From NCBI GenBank assembly GCA_965240325.2, contig OZ251223.1, positions 3,968,001 to 4,032,000 on the forward strand: a stretch of DNA of 64,000 nt. Reading direction: 5' to 3'. This stretch comes from Rebecca billardiae RCC1528 (Eukaryota; Haptophyta). The notes beneath the pieces are model-generated. The model saw only the letters and a list, made by a program, of their open reading frames with translations, had not been told where the DNA came from and searched no databases. Made by a program: the position numbers and the translations under genes. The stretch's first letter is position 1, and the number at the start of each line of letters is the position of its first letter. Of this stretch, positions 32,906 to 44,012 are shown in pieces.

Positions 32906-33260
32906 TCGACGATCCGCGAGCCTCTTCATTCGGGCGCGTCTCGGCTCTCCTCGGAGTGAGTCTCCTCGGCTCCTCCCGAGTACCGACCGCAACGACTACG
33001 ACTTACGTGAGTGGCCCTGCTGGGCGCATTAGCTGCCAGGGACTCTTGGCAGTGGGGGGGGAGCAGGAGGCGACGCGAGGAGGCACTGCTGACTGCGCAC
33101 TCTGAACTCGGGCCGCACCGGCACCGGGTCCGCAGCCACTACCGATGAAAGGCCAAACATCGCACAATAATTACTTTATATTGGGACTTTCGCCGCCTTT
33201 TTTATTTCGCGACGACCGTTTGTCGTCCGCTCGGGCGGCTCGGCCTGGGCAAGCCGCACG
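32906..33260. other. Intergenic spacer between the channel and DUF4211 genes
   Basis: The first half is GC-rich. A T-rich stretch at 33170-33213 (TTACTTTATATTGGG, then CTTTTTTATTTCGC) lies 50-90 bases before the next ATG and may be core promoter. Nothing else seen. Confidence 0.45.
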
Positions 33261-35315
33261 ATGTCGTCGGCGGCGGAGGACGAGGCGGGGGATGCGTTGC
33301 TGGCGGCTGCGGAGGACCACGCGATGAAGCTGGCCGTCCAGCTTCGCGCTGTCATGAATGGTCTTCCCACCGAGCAGCGCTCGCGCATCTTGCGTGTCGT
33401 CGCGGGTGAAGGGATCGCGCCGACAGCAGACGAAGCGAACGACGAGGGGCAAGCGAGACAACCGCGGAGGCCCAAGCGCCGACGATCGCACGCAGGCGTC
33501 GTCCTCGACGACGCTGATCGTGCTATTGACCACATTCCTCGCGATGCTCAAGCGCCGCCCGCCGACTCCGTCGCCGAGGCTCCTGCTCGCGCGATGCACC
33601 CAGCACGCTGGCGTGAGGTCAGCCCCGCGATTCAGCAGACACGCACGGCCTCGCCTGGCAGCGACGACGCGTTTGAAGCGCCTGTCCGCTTCGTCCAGCG
33701 TCGCCAACATCGTGTGGCATCCTCTCGCCCGCAGCCAGCCGGCAAGCCTGAGGAGCGCGCCCCTCGCAGCGAGGTCCCCCTTGCGGCTCGCGCGCGTCCA
33801 ACAGCCGCGGCAGCTGTGGCAGAGCTCTCGCCACGCCGCCCCAGGCATGCTGCCGCCGAGCGCGGCGCGGCGCCACGTGGCGAAATAGCGGCGTGCGACG
33901 AATCGATGGCCGAGCCTCTCAGCGATTCGGACGCCGACGACTCGGCGGGGGAGTCGGCGCCCAGGGCCGAGGAGGACGAGGGGGAAGAGGACGACGGCTC
34001 GAGCTCGCTCGACTCCGCGGCGCAAGCGCTCGTCGCTCCAGGCTGGCGCACTTGGCCGCGCTTCGAGCGGCAGGCGCTCGGCAGCTGGGATGCGCACTTC
34101 GCGCTGTGGGTCGAGCTGCTCCTCAAGCAGCAGCTTGACCCCGAGCTCGACGCACTCCTCGTGGCCGAGCCCCAGCACGAGGCGAGCGCGGCGTACCTGA
34201 GCGCGGTGCACCGCGTCGAGGCGTGGTTTGGCGCGCAGCGGGACTCGCTCGTCGGGTCGAGCGCGTGGACAGCCGATGCGCGCGCGGCGCTGGAGACGCG
34301 GCCGCAGCTGAGCTCGGTGCGCACAGCGCCCACTGGCGACTGCGAGGTGTGTGGCCGGCTCAACCACCCCGCCACGCACATCATCCGGTTGCGAGGCCGC
34401 CCGGCCTGGTGCTCACAGCTGTGGTGCGGCGAGGCCACCGCGTCGGCTGCCGTCTCGTCGGCGCTGCGCTCGGGGGCGGACGTCGTCGAGCTCGCCGTGG
34501 GGCGCTTCTGCCACGGCCGCGCCCTTGCGTTCCACGCGCTGGCGCACTTCAAGTACCACGCGCGCGCGATCGTGCAGGCCAGCGCGCGCCCGCTCCTTCA
34601 GCGCGGCGTGGCCGCCGAGGAGATCGTCGCCCGGCTGCTGCCGCCGCCGCCTGCGCGCAGCACGCTGCTCGAGCAGCTGCGCGAGCGTGCAGACGGGGCG
34701 CTCTCGGCCTCGCAGCAGTGGCTCGCCGAGGGCGGCGGCGCGCGCGACGGCGGCGCGCGCGGCCGCCGCCCGGCCTCTGCCGCGCCGCGCCTCTTCGGCC
34801 CCGCAGCCGGCGCGTCCGACGACGACGACGACCTTCGCGACTTCATCGTCCACGGGCGCGGCAGCGACAGCGGCGGCGACAGCGGCAGCGGGGGCAGCAG
34901 CGGCGGCGACGAGGACTCCTACTTTGGGCCCGGCGGGTGCGAGCAGGGCGACGGCGAGGACGAGGCACCACCGACCGACGACGAGATCTGGGATGCTGAG
35001 GTGCCTCCGCAGAGCGCAGGGGCGGCAGACGCCGAGTTTGCGGGGGCTGCCGCCATCGTCGCGCGCGCGGCCGGCAGCGACCCGGCGACCCCTGCCTCGG
35101 GGCCGGCGGCCGACGACAGCGAGCGGCGCCACCTTCTGCCAATCCGCGAGAAGGGCGATGACGCTGTGTATGGCAGCCGAACAGCACATGACAGCGACGA
35201 CGATACCGCAGGCAGCAGGCAACCGCTGCGCCCGAATCGAAGTCCGGCGGCGGCGCCACGCCAGCGGCACCGAGTGCGGGCGATCGTCATGGACGATGAC
35301 GACGATGAGGACTAA
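33261..35315 (+). CDS. DUF4211-domain nuclear protein (CCDC82-like)
   Basis: 684 residues, single exon, ATG at 33261. The N-terminal third is charged with a basic patch (QPRRPKRRRSH) that could be a nuclear signal, followed by an acidic run (AEEDEGEEDD). A folded region of about 250 residues carries a zinc-type pair in CEVCGRLNHPATH (C361, C364) and, about 55 residues on, ELAVGRFCHGRALAFHALAH, the layout of the DUF4211 region found in CCDC82 and related chromatin-associated proteins. The C-terminus is Gly/Ser/Asp rich and ends in an acidic tail. The molecular function of the family is not known, so none is given. A chromatin role is inference from family members. Confidence 0.7.
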   Translation: MSSAAEDEAGDALLAAAEDHAMKLAVQLRAVMNGLPTEQRSRILRVVAGEGIAPTADEANDEGQARQPRRPKRRRSHAGVVLDDADRAIDHIPRDAQAPPADSVAEAPARAMHPARWREVSPAIQQTRTASPGSDDAFEAPVRFVQRRQHRVASSRPQPAGKPEERAPRSEVPLAARARPTAAAAVAELSPRRPRHAAAERGAAPRGEIAACDESMAEPLSDSDADDSAGESAPRAEEDEGEEDDGSSSLDSAAQALVAPGWRTWPRFERQALGSWDAHFALWVELLLKQQLDPELDALLVAEPQHEASAAYLSAVHRVEAWFGAQRDSLVGSSAWTADARAALETRPQLSSVRTAPTGDCEVCGRLNHPATHIIRLRGRPAWCSQLWCGEATASAAVSSALRSGADVVELAVGRFCHGRALAFHALAHFKYHARAIVQASARPLLQRGVAAEEIVARLLPPPPARSTLLEQLRERADGALSASQQWLAEGGGARDGGARGRRPASAAPRLFGPAAGASDDDDDLRDFIVHGRGSDSGGDSGSGGSSGGDEDSYFGPGGCEQGDGEDEAPPTDDEIWDAEVPPQSAGAADAEFAGAAAIVARAAGSDPATPASGPAADDSERRHLLPIREKGDDAVYGSRTAHDSDDDTAGSRQPLRPNRSPAAAPRQRHRVRAIVMDDDDDED

Positions 35316-35609
35316 TCGGCATCATCGGAGTCATCGTCAGCACGCAGTCGACGCGGACGACGATGAGTGTGAGACTCGTCGCGCTGCTGCTGTCGAAGGT
35401 GAAAGGGGCGCCGCGCGCCACTTGACTCATGCATGACCTGGCGGCGCGCGATGACCGTAATATATGCGCTGATGACTATATTTTATTGAGTCGTAGTCGT
35501 AACGGAGCCGAATAACTCGTGATGCGCGCGTGCACTCTGCCGCACTGACAGTCTGACTCTGCCGTCTGGCGTCTGCGGAGCCGGAGTGCGGGTCGTCTGC
35601 GGCACTCTG
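35316..35609. other. Intergenic spacer
   Basis: Poor in genes, with GACTC/CAGTC words. It ends in CTCTG (35605-35609), one copy of the target duplication of the next element. Confidence 0.5.
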
Positions 35610-36227
35610 TGTCCGAGGAGTAGAAGAGCCCGAAACGACTGAGCTAAATCGGTTCGCGCGAACCGATTTAGCTCAGTCGTTTCGGGCTCTTGAACTCCTT
35701 CGACATAACCGTAAGTCCCCTCGTCTTTTTCGTTCGTCCTTTTTTTTTGCCGACTCCTCGCTTTTCATCCCCCCCCGGAGCCGCGAGGCTCTCGCGAGGT
35801 CGAAAGCGCTTCGCCTGAAGGGCCAAGAGTTCTTATGCCCGCGTGTCGGTCGCTGGATTCGAACAGGTGACTTTACGGTTGTGTCCGAGGAGTAGAAGAG
35901 CCCGAAACGACTGAGCTAAATCGGTTCGCGCGAACCGATTTAGCTCAGTCGTTTCGGTCGTCCTTTTTTTTGTTGCCGACTCCTCGCTTTTCATCCCCCC
36001 CCGGAGCCGCGAGGCTCTCGCGAGGTCGAAAGCGCTTCGCCTGAAGGGCCAAGAGTTCTTATGCCCGCGCGTCAGAACACTGGACAGGACTACAGCCCCT
36101 CGCGGGGTGTCCAACAGGAGACTTACGGTTATGTCCGAGGAGTAGAAGAGCCCGAAACGACTGAGCTAAATCGGTTCGCGCGAACCGATTTAGCTCAGTC
36201 GTTTCGGGCTCTTCTACTCCTCGGACA
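35610..36227. mobile_element. Compound palindrome-ended element, copy 2
   Basis: Starts TGTCCGAGG and ends CCTCGGACA, flanked by CTCTG on both sides (35605-35609 and 36228-36232), a clean 5-bp target duplication. Three palindromes of the same family lie at 35610-35705, 35882-35957 (right arm cut short) and 36132-36227, separated by internal segments of about 175 bp each. The internal segments match copy 1 but have lost its middle part. The second is a mosaic whose last third comes from the opposite end. The outer tips differ from copy 1 (CCGAGGAGTAG instead of CGAAGGGAATG) while the central 25 bases of each arm are identical. No protein coded. Confidence 0.82.
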
Positions 36228-36337
36228 CTCTGCAAGCCTGCAGGCTGCAGCGCCGGCGGCAGACACTAGCCGATTATACAGCACTCAGCAGCCCGCGATC
36301 GGCCGCATTACTATATGATATGATAGATGATATATAC

Positions 36338-36867
36338 ACAGGCAATCGCGGGCAATAAGAAGTCAGAGATCTCACGGCTAGTCTCGGTTTCTTAGCCGTT
36401 CGGTAGCCCGACCGCCTACGGAGTCTCCGTTTCTTAGCTAGGTCCGCCCGCCGCGCAGGCGCGGGGGGCGCAGGGGGGGCTGAGCCCCCCGCTGAGTCTT
36501 CAGGCCCGGCCGGCGAGGCCGAAGAAAGCATTGATTGGGCCATTTTGGAGCAAATCTGGCATGATGTTGCATGGATGCTGCGGTGCACTGGCCAGGAGTC
36601 AGTCATCAGGAGAAGTAGGGAATCCTTGGCCTGTACTCGTAGCCGGGCCGCGCGCCGCCGGTCCCACGGGCACTGCGCCTCGGCGGACCACTCGTCAGCC
36701 GCGACGACATAGTCCCAGTTTCTTAGTGTGACGACTATGCGCGTATAGCGAACCAGCCAATCGCTAGTCTCAGTTTCTAGGCCAGCAGATCCGCAGATAA
36801 CTAGTAGCAAGCCCCAGTTTCTTAACGACGTGACAGCGCTCCTCAGTACTTGCCCGCGATTGCCTGT
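36338..36867. mobile_element. Second inverted-repeat element family, complete copy
   Basis: Bounded by ACAGGCAATCGCGGGCAA (36338-36355) and its reverse complement (36850-36867), about 530 bases in all. It is the reverse-oriented, better preserved relative of 16953-17705. Internally TTTCTTAG or CTAAGAAAC recurs at least four times. No transposase. The target duplication is not clear: flanking bases are TATAC and ACTGT. It is probably a MITE. Confidence 0.7.
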
Positions 36868-37303
36868 ACTGTCGTAGTCTGTATCATAAACCGTGAGCAG
36901 CAGCTGTAGTCAGCAATGACCGGCGCGACACCTTGCTGAAGTACTAACGTCACGTGCGCATGAAGCACGCGACGACCGCAGGCTGCAGAGTCGTGCATCA
37001 CGCCTCAGAGGTCAAAAATTAAAAGGGCGCGGGGCCCCGCGGGCAACCCGGTCACGGTGCGGCTTCATCACCGCACCCGGCGGAGCACTGGCTGGCTGGC
37101 CGGTACATCGAGCAACAGCAGCGTCCAGAGCTCATCATCCTCCGCTCGTCTGAAGCCATCACCATTCCCGCGCGTCCGCCGCCAAAGCCTGGATGCCCCG
37201 TGGGAGCAGGCCACAGCCGCATCGGAGCGATGATGCGGCATCGCACGAGTCCCGCCCCGCGGGCGACGCTCGGTGGCTGGGGCAGGGCACCACCTCGGCG
37301 GCC
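36868..37303. other. Spacer downstream of PSMB3
   Basis: No gene recognised; probably includes the PSMB3 3' UTR. Confidence 0.5.
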
Positions 37304-38408
37304 CTAGTCCATGCGGCCCCGCAGGTGGGTCTCACGCACGCCGTCCGGAGTCCTGCGCATCGGCGCGGCGAGGGCAGGGCGGTGCGCACGCACGCAGGCC
37401 GGGGCGCGCGATGGCGCGAGGTTCAGCGTGAGGGGTGGCGCGTGCGCGCGCGGCACGCGCGCCCCCAGCTGCGCACATGATCCAGACGGTGGCACCCCAG
37501 CCGGCGAGGCAGTCGCGGTCGACGCCGGACAGGAGGCACTGCGAGAGCACCTCGAAGAGGTCCTCCTGCTCCATGTCTGGCCTGTACACGCTCTCGCACA
37601 TGCCGAAGAGCGTCTCAGCCGTGTCGCCCGCCACCACGAAGTCGTCCTTGAAGCACTGCGCGCCGATGATGTCCGACGACATCAGGTACGGCGTGCCGTC
37701 CGGGCGCAGGCCCGCGATGACGGGCTCGACGATGTAGTACCCGAACCTGCGCGCGGAGGCAGGGCGCCGAAGACGTGCGCGCGGCTTCCCGCTGAGCCGA
37801 GCGGAAGCCGAACGCAGCTCCCCGCATCGCTCGGCGGCGCCGCACGGGCGCGCACCGCTTCTCGTACTGCATCGACGCGACGAGGTTGCCGAAGGCGTCG
37901 ACGGAGATTTCGCGCTCCTCGCGCAGCTTGTACATGTTGCACCGCATTCGCAGCCGATGTTCCAGCGTCTGCAGGTCGGTCGCCAGCCCCGAGAAGCCCA
38001 CGAGGATGTTGTCGTTCACCTGGAAGACCTTCTTGAAGTCGCACGCCTTTGTCATGTTGCGGATGCCGAGGCTGCGCGGCGCGCGCGGGGATGCGGGCGG
38101 TACGCGCGGTGTCAGGAGGCAATGTTTGCGGTGCGCGGCCCAGCCGCGCGCGCGAGGCGCGCGAGGCGCGCGAGCAGCGCACCGGCGATCTGCAGCAATG
38201 CCGACACAGTTCTTGCCTGCCATCGCGATGATGGCAGAGCCATTGTACTGGGAGATGCTCTGCGAGCCGGGGGCAGGGGCGAAAGGAGGGGGCGAGATGC
38301 GTGCACACGTGAGCTATGCGGCAGGGCGGCGCGAGGCTGGCCTGCGCGGGGCACGCAGTCGGCCTTCGCGCTCCAAGGCGCGGCGGCTGCCGCGCAAGCG
38401 CGCGCCAT
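37304..38408 (-). CDS. PSMB3: Proteasome 20S subunit beta-3
   Basis: Five exons: 38408-38406, 38259-38183, 38071-37856, 37746-37477 and 37352-37304. The product is 204 residues, one short of the human protein. Exon 2 reads SISQYNGSAIIAMAGKNCVG, exon 3 carries ILVGFSGLATDLQTLEHRL, exon 4 VEPVIAGLRPDGTPYLMSSD and DDFVVAGDTAETLFGMCES, and the last ends THLRGRMD. Beta-3 is a structural, non-proteolytic ring subunit. The later four exons are certain in outline, with GTGCGC...GCGCAG introns that restore frame. The first coding exon is only ATG, followed by a GC-AG intron (38405-38260). That start is inferred from family alignment and total length and should be checked. It diverges from the USP12/46-like gene. 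Confidence 0.93.
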
Positions 38409-38576
38409 GTCGGTCGATCTGCGGTTCTTTTGAGTCCGGTGCTTCGTGCTCGCAAGGCGTGCGCTGCGCACGCGCGCAAGCACTGCTTCACGAGCCGGCT
38501 GGTTCCGGGAGGCAGCATCGGAATAGAGCAGCCATCGCCCGGCCGCCTTGCGCCCACCCGCGGGGGCTGAGCGCCG
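38409..38576. promoter_or_regulatory. Putative bidirectional promoter, PSMB3 / USP12-46-like
   Basis: 168 bp between divergent start codons, containing TTCCGG at about 38505 and several GC-rich palindromes. No TATA box. Promoter function is inferred from position. Confidence 0.45.
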
Positions 38577-39905
38577 ATGGGCAGCTCGTCGTCCAAGGCG
38601 CACCGGCTGGACAAGGCCCTGGGCACATCGGTCCCTGACGACGAGCACTTCTTCGGCCTCGAGAACTTCGGCAACACGTGCTACTGCAACTCCGTGCTGC
38701 AGGCCCTGTACTACTGCCATCCGTTCCGCGAGGCGTGCATCGCATACGCGCAGGGCCCGGACCAAGGATCGGAAGACCTGCTGCAGTGCCTGTGCGATCT
38801 GTTCCTCACCATATACCAGCAGAAGAAGCGCTGCGGCATCCTCGGCCCCAAGAAGTTCGTGATGAAGCTGCGCGAGGAGAACGAGCTCTTCCGGTCCAAC
38901 ATGCACCAGGACGCGCACGAGTTCCTCAACTACCTGCTGAACGAGGCGACGGAGATCCTCGACGGGACGAAACGGCGAGAACGCGAGCCGTCTGGTATTG
39001 GCGGCGGCGGCGGCGGCGGCGGAAGCACGAGCGCCAGCGCCAACGCCTCACCTGCGGCGGCGGCGGTTACGAGCGATGGTGACGGCGCAGGCGATGACAG
39101 CACAGCAGATGATGGCAGCGCAGCCAGTGGGAGCAGGGCCAGCGACGGCAGCGGGCGCGGTGGGGGCGGCGGGCCGAAGAAGCCCAAGACCTGGGTACAC
39201 GCCATCTTCGAGGGCACGCTCACCAACGAGACCAAGTGCCTCACGTGCGAGAGCGTGACGACGCGCGACGAGGACTTCCTCGACCTCTCGCTCGACATCG
39301 AGCAGAACTCGTCCGTCTCGTCCTGCCTGCGCTCCTTCTCGTGCTCCGAGGCGCTGCGCGACGGGGACAAGTACTACTGCGACACGTGCTGCTCGCTGCA
39401 GGAGGCGCAGAAGCGCATGCGCATCAAGCGCCTCCCGCCTGTGCTCGCGCTCCACCTGAAGCGCTTCAAGTACATCGAGCAGCTCGGCAAGTACAAGAAG
39501 CTGGCGTACCGCGTCGTCTTCCCGCACGAGCTGCGCGTGCCGGGCGCGAGAGCCGGCGTGGGGGAGGACGGCGAGAGCGGCGTGGGTGAGCAGGCGGAGG
39601 CTGTGTACGACTTGTTCGCCGTCGTCATCCACGTCGGCCACGGCCCGAACCACGGCCACTACGTCTCAATCGTCAAGGCGCACAACCGGTGGCTGCTCTT
39701 CGACGACGAGACGGTCGAGCTCATCGACGAGCAGTCGATCGCCGAGTGCTACGGCGCGACGCACGACGGCGCGTCGAACACCGACGTCGGCTACTTGCTC
39801 TTCTACCAGGCGCGAAATGCATTCGTGCCCCCAGTCGCATCTCCAGCGTCATCCAGTACCGAGCGCACAGCCACCAACGGCAAGAGCCCTGCGACAGCAG
39901 CGTGA
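38577..39905 (+). CDS. Ubiquitin-specific protease of the USP12/USP46 group
   Basis: 442 residues, single exon. The Cys box is [20 protein letters not shown] with nucleophile C35. The [10 protein letters not shown] block and two Cys pairs (CLTCES and CDTC) give the USP zinc site. The His box is [14 protein letters not shown] and the Asp-containing FDDETVELI follows. [17 protein letters not shown] is specific to the USP12/46 group. Length and order match the family, with a Gly/Ser/Ala-rich insertion at about 137-200 that the animal proteins lack. The N-terminus MGSSSSKA fits an N-myristoylation site (Gly2), so membrane attachment is possible. Animal and fungal relatives need WD40 partners (WDR48, WDR20) for activity; none is in this window. 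Confidence 0.95.
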   Translation: MGSSSSKAHRLDKALGTSVPDDEHFFGLENFGNTCYCNSVLQALYYCHPFREACIAYAQGPDQGSEDLLQCLCDLFLTIYQQKKRCGILGPKKFVMKLREENELFRSNMHQDAHEFLNYLLNEATEILDGTKRREREPSGIGGGGGGGGSTSASANASPAAAAVTSDGDGAGDDSTADDGSAASGSRASDGSGRGGGGGPKKPKTWVHAIFEGTLTNETKCLTCESVTTRDEDFLDLSLDIEQNSSVSSCLRSFSCSEALRDGDKYYCDTCCSLQEAQKRMRIKRLPPVLALHLKRFKYIEQLGKYKKLAYRVVFPHELRVPGARAGVGEDGESGVGEQAEAVYDLFAVVIHVGHGPNHGHYVSIVKAHNRWLLFDDETVELIDEQSIAECYGATHDGASNTDVGYLLFYQARNAFVPPVASPASSSTERTATNGKSPATAA

Positions 39906-40974
39906 GGGCCGTCTGGCTGGTGATGATCCTGATAAATATACACGATGATGATCATGATGAATAATCATGATGCTGTGTGCGCGCTTTATTCGCCTGCGCC
40001 GCTTTCTGCGCTGCCAGCGCTGGTACTGATGAAGAGTCAGAAGTGGCCGAGTGCCGCACTCGGCCCCGGGCGAGGCCCGCCGGGCCGCGCCGTGAGCCCG
40101 AGGCCCGTGCACTCCGCAGGCGGCCGCTCAGGCCCGAGCTGCCCCCAGCAGCCACTGGCAGCCTAGCCCTCAGGCGGCTCAGGCGCCACGGCGTCCCGTG
40201 ACTCGGACTCCAGACGGGATATCGGACGGAGTGACGCGGAGTTATACTACCGCACTCTGCCTGTCTGACTAGTCGGACTGACACTCGGTCTCGGACTGTC
40301 TCATGCCGAGTCTCGGGCCGCACGCGGAGAGAATCTCACACTTGAGCACTGCTCACTCAGTCAGTGCCGGAGTCAGTGACTATTCCGTATTCGGCTCAGA
40401 GAATACTCGGTTATTAAAGACGAATAACATAGTTAGAGCAGATCGAGACGGCCAGTCATTGACATTGACTCCGAGATGATTGACCGGGGCCGCGCCCCGA
40501 GTCCTGATCTCCCTGTCATGTGCACTCATCGGCGGAGCGGCTGCGCGCTGTGCCGCACCCGACGATGCGGGCCGGGCCGCGACCGACGAGCGGTGACGGT
40601 CGGACACACCTGCACCGCCATGGCGCGCCCCGTGGCTGACGGAGCCTCACGCGCGCCCGGGCCAAGCGACTCGGTCTCGGATCGGAAATGCGGGATGATA
40701 GTCCACCAGGACAAAGTCGTGAGTCGCGAACGACTTTGGGCTGCAGCCTGCGTGCGCCCGCGCCGGGGGACACACGGGAAGAAGGCTAGCCTGCTCAGAT
40801 CCTGTGTTGTCAGAACTCAGAATGCAGCGCGTCTCGTGTTATCGGCCGCGCGTGCACTCCCGGGCCCAGGCTGATGCGGCAATGCAGTCGAGTGTGGTAC
40901 GTACACGCAAAGACAGCGTCGCAGTGTTCGCTCGAAGTGCTTATGCCATGCGGCACAATCGCGCTGTTCGAAAC
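39906..40974. other. Intergenic DNA between convergent genes
   Basis: Over 1 kb with no recognised gene. The first part has TGATGATGAT repeats (39920-39970). From 40180 to 40480 it is dense in ACTCGG, CAGTC and GACT words. Frames at 40470-40870 show no domain. Confidence 0.5.
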
Positions 40975-41262
40975 TCATGAGGGGGGCTGCACACGATCGC
41001 TCGGTGGGGGCGATCGCCCCTTGTATCGCCCAGTCGCATGGTCCCAGTCTGGGTCTGGGCCCGCGTCCTTACTCCCAGTGTTCACATACGGCCCGCGCAT
41101 CACCTGGTTGGGAGATAACGCCTTGTCGCTGGCGTACAGGTTGCCCGTCAGCCGACGCTGCCTTTCGTACAGCACGAAGGGGAGTGCGCTCGTCACGCCT
41201 ATGAACCCTGCCAGCGCGAGGACGATGCGGTTGTTTGAGGAGCGCGATCGCGGCGCCGCCAT
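40975..41262 (-). CDS. Small single-pass membrane protein, conserved-looking, unknown function
   Basis: 95 residues from the ATG at 41262. A basic start (MAAPRSRSSNNR) precedes one helix (IVLALAGFIGVTSALPFVLY), then ERQRRLTGNLYASDKALSPN and a Gly/Asn-rich block with NTGSKDAGPDPDWD. The compact, non-repetitive sequence and the divergent arrangement with the CXC gene (165 bp between ATGs) support a real gene. It could be an organelle inner-membrane protein by its length and charge; that is a guess. Confidence 0.6.
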   Translation of the reverse strand: MAAPRSRSSNNRIVLALAGFIGVTSALPFVLYERQRRLTGNLYASDKALSPNQVMRGPYVNTGSKDAGPDPDWDHATGRYKGRSPPPSDRVQPPS

Positions 41263-41427
41263 GGGAGACAGATCTCGACGGTGGTCTCGCGTCGTCGCTT
41301 CCGGACGAGACAATCCGGAATCCGGCTGCGCAGAAAATGACCGGTGGCCACCGCTTGCGTCGGCCTCGAGGGGGTGCGCAGAGTGCAGACCGTTGGCTGT
41401 CCGCCGCGGCGTGGCGGCTCGGGCCAC
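41263..41427. promoter_or_regulatory. Putative bidirectional promoter, small membrane protein / CXC protein
   Basis: 165 bp between divergent start codons. It contains CTTCCGGAC and AATCCGGAATCCGG, the densest CCGGA cluster among the divergent promoters here. Confidence 0.45.
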
Positions 41428-42952
41428 ATGGAGGATGGCACGCCAACAGCTTCGCCGCGCGGGGCTGGGCGTGGCAGTGCGCCCGTCTCGCGCCATCCGA
41501 GCCCCTTCCTGAAGTACGCCGTCGGGCTATCACCGCTCGAACCAGATCTGCTGCGCAACCCAAGCCCCACGTGCTTCTCGCAAGGGCTTCCCTCGATTGC
41601 ACCGCCAGGAACGGTGGCCGCAGACACGAGGCCGTCGACGGCGATCAAGTCGCTGCCCAGCCAGACCGAGCTCGACGAAACGGATGACGCCAAGCGTTCC
41701 GAGCTCACCGCGCAGCTCGCGGCCCGCGAGCGGCTGGTGCGGCAGCTCTCGTTTCCAGTCGACGTCGCGTCAGACGCGCAGCGCGAGGAGCAGGCGGTGC
41801 CTCCGGCGGCGCCGGCGAATGCAGGCTCGTCCGTGGCAGACCTCGCGACGGCGGCAGCCGCAGTCGCCTCTCTGCCCATCACTGGCGGGGCGCGCATGCC
41901 CAAGTCGGGCAAGGGCTGCAACTGCCGCAAATCGCAGTGCCTGAAGCTGTACTGTGAGTGCTTCTCGGCCGGCCTCTTCTGCGGCGACTGCAACTGCCAG
42001 GGCTGCCGGAACACGATCGACAACGCGGAGCAGCGCGATGAGGCGCGCAAGCAGACCCTGCAGCGCAATCCCACCGCATTCCGGCCAAAGATTCAGGAGG
42101 AGGTCAGGCGCACGCGCGCGGAATGCCGCTGCACCGCACGAGCGCGCGCGTACGCGTGCGCGGACGTGTGGACACCCTGGCCCCCGTGTCTCATCGTCCA
42201 GCGCGCCGGTCTCGCGCTCCGACCTCGCGCGCGCCTCGCACCGCGCGCAGGCGAACGAGGAGGCGGCGGCTGCGGTGACGAGCACAGCGAAGCACGTGCG
42301 CGGCTGCTACTGCAAGAAGTCCGGCTGCCTCAAGAAGTACTGCGAGTGCTTCCAGGCGGGCATCGCGTGCAACGAGAACTGCAAGTGCGAGAACTGCAAG
42401 AACTACGAGGACAACGAGGAGTTCGCGCACGCACACGCGCGGCGGAAGCAGCGGCTGCGCGAGCGCTCCAAGGTGCGCCGGATCTCCGTCGGCGGCGCAT
42501 CAGATGCGGACACCGACGCCGCCATGCAGCTCGACGACGGCAGGCTCGGCGGAACACACAGCGATGGCGAGGCGCCCGCCGTGCCGACCGTGCTGATGGC
42601 GGACGGTGTGGCCAACGCGGTGGCGGCGGAGGAGGACGATGCGCTGGGCACGCCGCCCGCAGCGCGTGGCGCCGAGCCCACCGGCGACGATCCGGCGCTG
42701 CTCTTCGCCAAGGCGTGGTCGGCCGTGCGCGCGAAGCAGTACGTGCAGGACTCGCCGCAGCGGCTGGGCTGCTCGCCCGCCTCAGAGCTGCCGACGATGC
42801 TCATGGCGCCGACGCCGCAGTCGAACTCGACCGCTGTGGGCGCTGAGGAGGCGCGCAACTTCAAAGTGCTGGTACGGCGTTCGCGCGTGGACGGCTTGGG
42901 GGCGCGCGCACCCGCGCGTCCGCTCACACTCTTCTCATCGCATCTCACTTAG
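41428..42952 (+). CDS. CXC-domain (Tesmin/TSO1, CRC) DNA-binding protein
   Basis: Exons 41428-42102 and 42251-42952 encode 458 residues. The first cysteine-rich repeat reads [19 protein letters not shown] with a following CNCQGC. The conserved linker [10 protein letters not shown] comes next, and after the 148-base intron the second repeat [19 protein letters not shown] with CKCENCKN. Two CXC repeats joined by RNP-x-AF-x-PKI define the CRC domain of Tesmin, LIN54 and plant TSO1/TCX proteins, which bind CHR-like DNA and act in cell-cycle gene control. The N-terminus holds [16 protein letters not shown], reminiscent of the short N-terminal motif of plant TCX proteins. The first in-frame ATG is 41428. 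The C-terminal 180 residues are low complexity. Confidence 0.92.
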
Positions 42953-44012
42953 GTGCCTTCGCCCCACCCGCGATGCGCACGCTCACGTGCGCAGGTCTCA
43001 ACAGCACCATCGTGCGCGGAGCAGGCGGCGCTCCAATCACTGAACGCGAGTCTACGCTTCACGGAGAAATGACGCACGCGGCGTGTCGGAGATGGACTGT
43101 TGTGCATTCATGTTGTTCTAGGGCGTGAGTCTGGAGGTGGGCTCATTCATCGATTGCAAGCCTTCGCCTCAAAACTTTGTCTTTGCCGATGCGTGCATCG
43201 GGACTCGGGTGCAGCGTGTGGCCGCGGCGACAAACATCACCGCGACCGTTCACCGTTGCCAAGCCTGTTTCTGTGAGTTAGAATGCGCAGCTGTCGTGGG
43301 TCTGTTCGCGGAGCCTTCTGGGGCCTTGAGGCCTGAAGCGCGCGGCCTCTGAGACAGACAGTCGACACGGACACTCTTCAGCTGTAACACTCACTGTCGA
43401 TAATATATATATATATCGATATATATACATATATATCGATATATATATATATTAACGACGTGGTATGCAACGGGCAGGCGTCAGAGTCAGCAAGCTGTAG
43501 CAGCAGATCGAGCAGCAGAGACAAACACCAGGATCAGCGCTCCTCGCCGTCGTCCCCCCCCCCCTCGTAGTCGCCCATCACTCCATCGCCGAGCGGAAGC
43601 TCGACGCACCGTCTGGCGTCGACGCGCGCGCGCCACCGCGGTGGTCGCGGTGCCACGCGTCGTCAGCCGTCGTCTCGAAGTAGTCGTCGTACGCAGCGCC
43701 CCCGCGGGCGCGTGCCCCCGGGCGCACGTGCGCCATGCGCGCGCGGGCGATGAGCATCTTGGCCTGGCCACGCAGGCAGCGCATGCCCAGCTCGCGCCGC
43801 ATGGTGCCGAGCAGCGCGCGCTCGGCGGCGGGGCGCGAGGGCGCGCTGAGGCGCGCGCGCCACGTGTCCCGCCCCATCTATATTGATATTGATATTGATA
43901 TTGATATTGATATTGATATTGATATTGATATTGATATTGATATTGATATTGATATTGATATTGATATTGATATAGCTCAGTAGCTAGTATTTTATAATAA
44001 GTAATAATAAAA
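42953..44012. other. Intergenic DNA with AT and hexamer microsatellites
   Basis: A degenerate (TA)n/ATCGAT tract lies at 43400-43452. A minus-strand frame at 43578-43877 (99 codons, MGRDTWRARLSAPSRPAAER start) has no recognised family and begins inside the next repeat; I leave it uncalled. Confidence 0.5.
43878..43974. repeat. (TTGATA)n hexamer microsatellite
   Basis: About 16 perfect TTGATA/TGATAT units. Confidence 0.95.
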
